Made by a program: the position numbers and the translations under genes. The notes beneath the pieces are model-generated. The model made no database searches. It was not told where the DNA came from and saw only the letters and a list, made by a program, of their open reading frames with translations. A stretch of 40,440 nt of DNA, from assembly GCA_018066125.1 (NCBI GenBank), contig JAGHSA010000020.1, forward strand, positions 1-40,440. Direction: 5' to 3'. Each line of letters starts with the position of its first letter. Positions within the stretch are counted from its first letter, which is position 1. This DNA comes from Candidatus Cryptobacteroides onthequi. Lineage in GTDB: Bacteria; Bacteroidota; Bacteroidia; Bacteroidales; UBA932. Below, in pieces: positions 35,232 to 40,440 of the stretch.

Positions 35232-36019
35232 TGAAAGAGAAGCTCAATGTCATAAAGGTCGGCGGCGCCGTAGTCGAGGATCCGAAGACCCTCGGCGTGC
35301 TCCTTGACGGATTTGCGGCGCTCCCGGGACTCAAGGTCCTGGTGCATGGCGGCGGTCGCGCTGCCACCCGCATTGCGGCGCAGCTCGGCATCGAAAGCGT
35401 CATGATAGACGGACGCCGTGTCACTGATGAGGAGACGCTCAAGGTCGTCACCATGGTGTACGGAGGTCTGGTCAACAAAAGCATCGTGGCACAGCTCCAG
35501 GCCCGCGGCGTGAATGCGCTCGGTCTCACAGGCGCGGATCTCGGATACATGAGAGCGGACAGACGCCCGCTCAAGAAAGTCGGCGACCAGATGGTTGATT
35601 ACGGCTTTGTGGGCGATGTGAAGGATGTGGATTCAAGCATACTCGCAGATCTGATCGCGAGGGGAGTGGTGCCTGTGCTTGCGCCTCTCACCCATGATGG
35701 GAAGGGGAACATGCTCAACACCAACGCCGATACCATCGCCGGATCGGCGGCAAGATCGCTTGCAGAGATCTTCGATGTCACGCTCACATTCTGCTTCGAG
35801 AAAAAGGGTGTCCTGAGCAATCCGGATGATGATGACAGCGTCATCCCGTCAATCACGGAAGAATCCTTCAGACAGCTTGCGGCCGATGGCGTGGTGGCCG
35901 GAGGCATGATTCCGAAACTCGAGAATTCGTTTGATGCCATCCATGCGGGTGTATCCGAAGTCGTGATCACGCGCGCGGATCAGCTCGGTCAGGGCACTGG
36001 CACCACCATCAGAAAATGA
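35231..36019 (+). CDS. argB: N-acylglutamate kinase
   Basis: A 262-residue amino acid kinase. It phosphorylates the gamma-carboxyl of N-acylglutamate, here probably N-succinylglutamate. The phosphate-binding lysine is in VIKVGGAVVED, the glycine-rich loop is VLVHGGGRAATRIA, and the substrate loop is NTNADTIAGSAA. It lacks the N-terminal helix of arginine-inhibited hexameric kinases, so it resembles the short dimeric type that is not feedback inhibited. It overlaps argF' by one base and argE by four. Confidence 0.94.
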   Translation: MKEKLNVIKVGGAVVEDPKTLGVLLDGFAALPGLKVLVHGGGRAATRIAAQLGIESVMIDGRRVTDEETLKVVTMVYGGLVNKSIVAQLQARGVNALGLTGADLGYMRADRRPLKKVGDQMVDYGFVGDVKDVDSSILADLIARGVVPVLAPLTHDGKGNMLNTNADTIAGSAARSLAEIFDVTLTFCFEKKGVLSNPDDDDSVIPSITEESFRQLAADGVVAGGMIPKLENSFDAIHAGVSEVVITRADQLGQGTGTTIRK

Positions 36020-37089
36020 CAGCATTTGAAGACTATATATCGCTCCTCAAAGGCATGATCGCGATCCCGTCCTTCAGCAGGGAGGAGACCGCGGTCTGTG
36101 ACTTTATGGAGGGGTGGATGCGCGACCATGCAGTGGATTCATGCGGGGACCAGTACCCCCTCCGCCGTGTGGGCAACAACATCATACTTGAGCAGAAGGG
36201 AAGGGGCGACGGACGCCCGCTCCTGCTGCTCAACGCCCATATCGACACGGTCAAGCCTGCAGCGAGCTATACGCGCGATCCTTTCGAGCCTTCTGTAGAG
36301 GATGATATACTCTGGGGACTCGGATCCAATGATGACGGCGGCAGTGTCGTGTCTCTTCTTGCGGCCTACCTCAGACTTGTCGGGACAGATCAGCCGTACC
36401 GTATGGCGTATGCCGCCACTGCGGAGGAAGAAGTCTGCGGAACAGGCGGCATCGAGAAGATATTCCCTGAACTGGGAGATATCTCTCTTGCGGTGGTCGG
36501 AGAACCTACGAAGATGCAGATGGCCATAGCCGAAAGGGGACTCATGGTACTTGACTGCACTGCTGTGGGAAAGAGCGGGCATGCCGCCCGCAATGAGGGG
36601 GTCAACGCCATCTACGAGGCGCTTCCGTCGATAGAATGGTTCAGGACATACTCCTTCCCGAAGGTGTCGGAGTATCTCGGACCGGTCAAGATGAGTGTCA
36701 CCATGATAGCGTCAGGCACCCAGCACAATGTCGTTCCGGACAAATGCACATTCGTCGTGGACGTGCGTCCGAACGGAATGTACTCCAATGTGGAGCTCCT
36801 CGGCCTCATAAAAGATGCCGTATCCTGCCAGGTGAAGGAGCGCTCCACCAGGCTCAACAGCTCACATATCGATCCGGAGCATCCGATAGTGAAACGCGGA
36901 CTCGGCATGGGACTGACGGCATTCGGGTCTCCGACATGCTCAAACCAGACCCTCTGTCCATTCACTACGATCAAGATCGGTCCGGGTGATTCGGCCCGTT
37001 CCCACACCGCCGACGAATACATACGCCTGAGCGAGATCAGGGAGGGCATTGAAACATACGTAAGATTATTAGACAAACTCACATTTTAG
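36016..37089 (+). CDS. argE: M20 deacylase, N-succinylcitrulline type
   Basis: A 357-residue zinc peptidase-like hydrolase of the M20 family, which removes the acyl group from the pathway intermediate. Metal ligands are His75 (NAHIDTV), Asp106 (GSNDDGG), Glu138 or its neighbours as ligand and base (AEEEVCG), Glu of VGEPT and His330 (SHTADEY). Where transcarbamylation comes first, the substrate is N-acylcitrulline, here probably succinylated. DapE succinyl-diaminopimelate desuccinylase is a related alternative, but its place inside the arginine cluster decides for arginine. It overlaps argB by four bases and ends three bases before argH. Confidence 0.9.
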   Translation: MTAFEDYISLLKGMIAIPSFSREETAVCDFMEGWMRDHAVDSCGDQYPLRRVGNNIILEQKGRGDGRPLLLLNAHIDTVKPAASYTRDPFEPSVEDDILWGLGSNDDGGSVVSLLAAYLRLVGTDQPYRMAYAATAEEEVCGTGGIEKIFPELGDISLAVVGEPTKMQMAIAERGLMVLDCTAVGKSGHAARNEGVNAIYEALPSIEWFRTYSFPKVSEYLGPVKMSVTMIASGTQHNVVPDKCTFVVDVRPNGMYSNVELLGLIKDAVSCQVKERSTRLNSSHIDPEHPIVKRGLGMGLTAFGSPTCSNQTLCPFTTIKIGPGDSARSHTADEYIRLSEIREGIETYVRLLDKLTF

Positions 37090-37092
37090 CAT

Positions 37093-38427
37093 ATGGCAAA
37101 ACTCTGGGATAAAGGTTTCTCCGTTGACGACAAGATAGATAAGTTTACAGTTGGACTCGATCGCGAGCTCGACATATATCTCGCCCCTTATGACATCATG
37201 GGCACCATGGCCCACATCACTATGCTTCAGAGCGTGGGGCTTCTGGAGAAAGATGAACTTGACGCCCTCCTTGTGGAATTGAAGGCTCTTTACAGGGAGG
37301 CATGTGAAGGCAGATTTGTCATCGAGGATGATGTGGAGGACGTACACTCGCAGGTGGAGCTCATGCTCACACGCAAGCTCGGCGACCTCGGCAAGAAAGT
37401 CCATACCGGACGTTCCCGCAATGATCAGGTGCTCGTGGATCTCAAACTCTACTCGCGTGCCGAGCTCGAGAAGACCATCGGCAAGGTCAAGACCCTTTTC
37501 GAAGAGCTTCAGGCCAAGAGCGAGCAGTACAAGAATGTGCTGATCCCCGGCTACACCCATCTCCAGGTGGCCATGCCGTCTTCATTCGGTCTCTGGTTCG
37601 GAGCCTATGCGGAGAGCCTCGTGGATGACATGTCTGTGCTCAAGGCTGCGTGGGATGTGACCAACCAGAACCCTCTCGGATCGGCGGCAGGCTACGGGTC
37701 ATCAGCTCCGCTGAACAGGACCATGACTACAAAGCTCCTCGGTTTCGACAGTCTTGACTACAATGTGGTGTATGCACAGATGGGACGCGGCAAGACCGAG
37801 CGCATCATAGCCTTTGCCATGGCATCCGTCGCAGAGACACTCGGACGCCTTGCTTTCGACTGCTGCATGTACACGAGCCAGAATTTCGGCTTCATCCACC
37901 TGCCGGACAACATGACCACCGGCTCCAGCATAATGCCTCACAAGAAGAATCCCGATGTGTTCGAGCTCATACGTGCCCACTGCAACAAGATCAACGGCGT
38001 GCAGAACACCATACGCCTCATCAGCACTAATCTTCCTTCAGGCTATTTCCGCGACATGCAGATCATCAAGGAGGTATTCATACCGATGTTCCACGAGATC
38101 GATGACTGCCTCGATATAGCGGCTTATGCGATAGGTAACATGGAAGTCGTCGACGGTCTGATGAACGACCCTAAATACAAACTCGCCTTCAGCGTGGAGG
38201 AAGTCAACCACAGGGTGTCACAGGGCGTGCCATTCAGAGATGCCTACAAGCAGGTCGGTATGGAGATCAACAGGGGAGAGTTCGAGTATCACGGCACTCT
38301 CAATCACACCCACGAAGGCTCTATCGGAAATCTCTGCACAGACGGGATCAAGGCCAAGATGGATGCCGTTCTCGGCTCATTCACATTTGATAAGGTCCAC
38401 TCGGCAGTCGAGTCTCTTGTGAAGTAG
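37093..38427 (+). CDS. argH: Argininosuccinate lyase
   Basis: This 444-residue enzyme splits argininosuccinate into arginine and fumarate, the last step of arginine synthesis. The fumarase-superfamily signature is GSSIMPHKKNPD at 277-288, with the catalytic serine in its SSI. Other marks are HTGRSRNDQV near 115 and TYGYTHLQ-like YTHLQVAMP near 157. It is the last gene of the arginine block. No terminator with a clear T-run was found in the 59 bases before the next gene. Confidence 0.97.
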   Translation: MAKLWDKGFSVDDKIDKFTVGLDRELDIYLAPYDIMGTMAHITMLQSVGLLEKDELDALLVELKALYREACEGRFVIEDDVEDVHSQVELMLTRKLGDLGKKVHTGRSRNDQVLVDLKLYSRAELEKTIGKVKTLFEELQAKSEQYKNVLIPGYTHLQVAMPSSFGLWFGAYAESLVDDMSVLKAAWDVTNQNPLGSAAGYGSSAPLNRTMTTKLLGFDSLDYNVVYAQMGRGKTERIIAFAMASVAETLGRLAFDCCMYTSQNFGFIHLPDNMTTGSSIMPHKKNPDVFELIRAHCNKINGVQNTIRLISTNLPSGYFRDMQIIKEVFIPMFHEIDDCLDIAAYAIGNMEVVDGLMNDPKYKLAFSVEEVNHRVSQGVPFRDAYKQVGMEINRGEFEYHGTLNHTHEGSIGNLCTDGIKAKMDAVLGSFTFDKVHSAVESLVK

Positions 38428-38447
38428 TTTTATTCAAAATTATTGAC

Positions 38448-38455
38448 TACATTTG
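38448..38455 (+). promoter_or_regulatory. -7 element for the trigger factor gene
   Basis: TACATTTG fits the Bacteroidota -7 element, 31 bases before the ATG at 38487. No well-placed TTTG was found upstream (TTTTA at 38428 is too close). The site separates this gene from the arginine block. Confidence 0.55.
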
Positions 38456-38486
38456 CAGACTATTTGCAAATAAACAGTACACGATA

Positions 38487-39479
38487 ATGAATATCCAGCA
38501 GAATCAGATCGACAAGCTCAATCTCGAGCTTACCATCACAATGACCGCAGAGGATTATGCTCCTCTCAAGAAGAAGAAACTCAACGACCACAAGCGTACA
38601 GCAGAATTCAAGGGATTCCGCAAGGGTATGGTGCCTATGTCTCTCATCGAGAAGGTATATGGCGAGCAGGCTCTTGCAGATGCAGTGAACGATGTGCTCT
38701 CAAACGAGCTCTACAAGTTTGTGAATGAGTCAGGCATCAACACACTCGGCGAGCCTATCCCAAGCGTGAACCAGCCGGAGGTCGAGTGGAAGGATGGAAA
38801 CGATTTCACATTCGTTTTCGATCTCGCAACTCCTGAGAAGATCAACTTCGAGTTCGGCAAGGACGATACTGTTCCTTACTATACCATCAATGTCACCAAG
38901 GAGGCAAAGGATGAGATGAAGAAGAACCTCAAGAAGTACTATGAGGACAAGAAGGAGGAGAAGTCTGAGGAAGATATGGACAAGGAGGTAGCCGAGAGAC
39001 TCGAGTTCGAGTACAAGCAGGAGGCTGACTCACGTCTTGCCAAGGATATCCGCGACTATTTCGTGGAGAAGGCAAACATCGAACTTCCTGAGGATTACCT
39101 CAAGAGATGGCTTTTCCAGATGAACCGTGGCAAGGTGACCATGGAGGACATCGAGAAGGAGTTCCCTGCATTCCTCGCCGACTTCCGCTGGCAGCTCGTA
39201 CGCGACTACATCATCGAGAAGAAGGACATCAAGATCACAGCCGAGGATGTAAAGGCTGCAGCTGAGGGATTCGTGGCATACCAGTATGCAATGTATGGAC
39301 TCGCAAATGTTCCTGATGAGATGATCAAGGAAGCTGCTGAGAGGATTCTCACAGACAGCAAGCAGGTCAACATGCTTCACGAGCAGGTAGAGAACAGCAA
39401 GGTTTTCGATGCAATCAAGGCAGAAATCACACTTAAACCAAAGAAAATTGCACTCTCAAGCTTCAAGGAGTTGAAATAA
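38487..39479 (+). CDS. tig: Trigger factor-like chaperone lacking PPIase domain
   Basis: A 330-residue protein with the ribosome-binding N-domain of trigger factor: the loop GFRKGMVP lies at 43-50 and contains the FRK signature. The N-domain (about 1-115) is followed by a short, charged coiled segment (about 125-175, KKYYEDKKEEKSEED) and the C-terminal chaperone arms (about 180-330). The peptidyl-prolyl isomerase domain, usually about residues 150-245 of a 430-450 residue protein, is absent. The chaperone role at the ribosome should remain, since that resides in the N and C domains. The frame is intact and has its own promoter, so this is not a broken gene. Confidence 0.85.
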   Translation: MNIQQNQIDKLNLELTITMTAEDYAPLKKKKLNDHKRTAEFKGFRKGMVPMSLIEKVYGEQALADAVNDVLSNELYKFVNESGINTLGEPIPSVNQPEVEWKDGNDFTFVFDLATPEKINFEFGKDDTVPYYTINVTKEAKDEMKKNLKKYYEDKKEEKSEEDMDKEVAERLEFEYKQEADSRLAKDIRDYFVEKANIELPEDYLKRWLFQMNRGKVTMEDIEKEFPAFLADFRWQLVRDYIIEKKDIKITAEDVKAAAEGFVAYQYAMYGLANVPDEMIKEAAERILTDSKQVNMLHEQVENSKVFDAIKAEITLKPKKIALSSFKELK

Positions 39480-39480
39480 A

Positions 39481-39511
39481 TTTGGAGATTGCGAAAAAAT
39501 GCCTATCTTTG
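39481..39511 (+). promoter_or_regulatory. Promoter of tRNA-Glu
   Basis: TTTG at 39481-39484, a 19-base spacer and TATCTTTG at 39504-39511 match the Bacteroidota consensus exactly. The tRNA starts 17 bases after the -7 element. The promoter spacer and -7 region lie inside a 9-base inverted repeat (39487-39495 with 39514-39522). Confidence 0.75.
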
Positions 39512-39527
39512 CATTCGCAATCGAGAC

Positions 39528-39599
39528 GCTGGGTTCGTATAACGGTTAGTACTCGAGATTCTCAATCTCGCAATAGGAGTTCGATTCTCCTACCCAGTA
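39528..39599 (+). tRNA. tRNA-Glu, anticodon CTC
   Basis: A complete cloverleaf can be drawn. The acceptor stem is GCTGGGT (39528-39534) with ACCCAGT (39592-39598), including a G-T first pair. The D stem is GTA/TAC. The anticodon stem is CGAGA/TCTCG with loop TTCTCAA, so the anticodon at 39561-39563 is CTC and reads GAG. The T stem is AGGAG/CTCCT with loop TTCGATT, and the variable loop is four bases. CCA is not encoded and must be added. Confidence 0.92.
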
Positions 39600-39601
39600 C
39601 A

Positions 39602-39633
39602 AGAGGAGTGGCCAAATTGGTCACTCTTTTTTT
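39602..39633 (+). terminator. Intrinsic terminator of tRNA-Glu
   Basis: GAGTGGCCA at 39606-39614 pairs with TGGTCACTC at 39618-39626 (one G-T pair, three-base loop) and is followed by seven T bases. It ends the tRNA transcript three bases after the mature end begins its trailer. Confidence 0.85.
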
Positions 39634-39974
39634 ATTTCCATACTCATGAAAAGATACCTCTCAACAATTATCTGCATCAAGACGTTGATTACATCTTCCG
39701 CCCTGGTGCCTCGTACTGCGGCCACAATGGCCCCTTGTCTGCAATGCCCGGCCTTGTTGGACAGGAACGTGGACAGGTCATCGTGAAGAGAGGTCTCATC
39801 AATACTCAGATTCTCACCGATGTTCTCCGGCTTGAGTATCCAACTGCTGGCATGATCCAGCTGATCCCACTCCGGGAATTCGCTTAGATGAAGCTTATAT
39901 GCGCGCTCCAGATAATCGCCGTCAATCAGATAGCATTCGCCTAAGGACCTCGCAGTCACTGGGACTGTATCCAT
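39621..39974 (-). pseudogene. Truncated ISAon1-family transposase
   Basis: A 117-residue frame that matches, by memory, the start of the ISAon1-family transposase core: YKLHLSEFPEWDQLDHA, ENLSIDETSL (with the first catalytic aspartate), LSNKAGHCRQGAIVAAVRGT and DVINVL. The rest of the catalytic domain is missing, since the frame runs into the tRNA terminator and stops at 39621. It overlaps the N-terminal-region gene by 53 bases in another frame, as is usual for this IS type. It cannot encode an active enzyme. Confidence 0.8.
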
Positions 39975-40440
39975 TCGATTCTTTTAAAAAAGCCGCAAAC
40001 TCAGGAGAGATGCGGGTGCCTTCTGCGACGAGAGGATAAGTACTCAGAATAATGTTCCGGCCTTGCTCGTCCTTCCAACGGCGCCTGCGAATGTGCAGCA
40101 CCAACTTGCGGTCTCGCACAGGGAAGTCCTCTACGACTGTCGGTTCCGTGAAGCCGTTGGGAGTAAGGAAAACATCCGCCACGGAACGGTTGTCGCGCTC
40201 ATCAAGATATAGGTGAAGTTCTGCTTGGTACTTATCTTTCTCGGATGGATCGACTGCTTTCTCCTCAGCCTTGACCACTTCGAACCAATCCAATATACTC
40301 TCTGGAAGAACAAAACTTGCCAGGAACTCTAAGGGTGATGCTTTTGTATCCATACCACAAAGGTAGATAAGTTGTACAAATCTACCCTTGATCAATGGAT
40401 ATTTATATCATATCAAACACGGAAGTTTGCAAGTGTCCCG
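39634..40440 (-). mobile_element. ISAon1-family insertion sequence, partial
   Basis: The remnant includes an intact N-terminal-region gene (39922-40353) and a cut transposase (39621-39974). Its left end coincides with the T-run of the tRNA-Glu terminator, and its right end may lie beyond the window. An inverted repeat (GGTAGAT at 40362-40368 with ATCTACC at 40380-40386) lies just upstream of the first gene, but I cannot show it is a terminal repeat. Confidence 0.7.
39922..40353 (-). CDS. ISAon1-family transposase N-terminal region protein
   Basis: A 143-residue protein if it starts at the ATG at 40353, which gives the family's usual opening (LEFLASFVLPESILDWFEVVK-like). The frame is open up to 40395, with 14 unlike residues in front. 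It carries the VEDFPVRDRKLVLHIRRRRW stretch and LVAEGTRISPEFAAFLKE, typical of the helper frame encoded before the transposase in ISAon1-type elements. It probably binds the element's ends. The neighbouring transposase is truncated, so the element cannot move by itself. Confidence 0.82.
   Translation of the reverse strand: MDTKASPLEFLASFVLPESILDWFEVVKAEEKAVDPSEKDKYQAELHLYLDERDNRSVADVFLTPNGFTEPTVVEDFPVRDRKLVLHIRRRRWKDEQGRNIILSTYPLVAEGTRISPEFAAFLKESNGYSPSDCEVLRRMLSD

Noticed and set aside
36841-36870. RSTRLNSSH peptide in argE that resembles an assembly-artefact peptide
   Set aside because: Similar short peptides appear in contaminated assemblies, but here the residues continue smoothly into the rest of the M20 protein and the flanking frame is intact, so it is natural sequence.
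39982-39991. Slippery T6A4-like run between the two IS frames
   Set aside because: It resembles a -1 frameshift site, but the -1 frame meets a stop soon after and the transposase frame needs a +1 shift, with a stop just before it. Separate initiation at 39974 is more likely.
40358-40365. TACCTTTG on the minus strand as the IS promoter
   Set aside because: It matches the -7 element, but it lies only five bases before the start at 40353, which would leave almost no leader, and no -33 box is in place.

Overview
The window looks like chromosomal DNA of a Bacteroidota (order Bacteroidales) bacterium of moderate GC content. Three things support this. Promoter-like sites of the Bacteroidota type (TAnnTTTG, sometimes with an upstream TTTG) precede at least nine transcription units. 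Arginine synthesis uses an ArgF' of the N-succinylornithine transcarbamylase type known from Bacteroides fragilis. The window also carries a Bacteroidota-type FtsE, a dipeptidyl peptidase of the S9 family and an ISAon1-family transposase fragment. Genus cannot be fixed from the sequence; an uncultured gut or rumen lineage is my guess.

Layout. 1-872 holds no convincing gene but several strong inverted repeats. 873-2078 (minus) is a ROK-family regulator, ended by a clear terminator. 2226-8117 (plus) is a run of a small HAMP-type membrane protein, TrkH, a RecD-like helicase and a secreted S9 peptidase. 8118-9293 (minus) is a THUMP-like methyltransferase. 9364-11025 (plus) is a phosphosugar mutase. 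11018-12363 (minus) is FtsE followed by endonuclease III. 12464-17289 (plus) is a periplasmic TPR protein and an outer-membrane barrel. Then come gyrB, a two-gene lipid-like module (alpha-oxoamine synthase plus short-chain reductase), a 7TM-HD (PgpH-like) phosphodiesterase, clpP and clpX.

25462-38427 is a compact block for arginine: carA, carB, argR, a fused GNAT-ArgG, argC, argD, argF', argB, argE and argH. Every step from glutamate to arginine plus carbamoyl phosphate supply is present. Several junctions overlap by 1 or 4 bases. The argR promoter region has ARG-box-like sites, so the block from argR on is probably autoregulated.

The right end holds a trigger factor that lacks the PPIase domain, a tRNA-Glu(CTC) with its own promoter and terminator, and a truncated ISAon1-family insertion sequence that stops at the tRNA terminator.

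The most interesting items are the GNAT-ArgG fusion with a cysteine cluster at the joint, Ser90 in ArgF' with the complete succinyl-type arginine cluster, the synthase-reductase pair that may make sphingoid or sulfonolipid bases, the PPIase-less trigger factor, and the structured non-coding block at 1-660. I saw no CRISPR array, phage module or obvious defence system.
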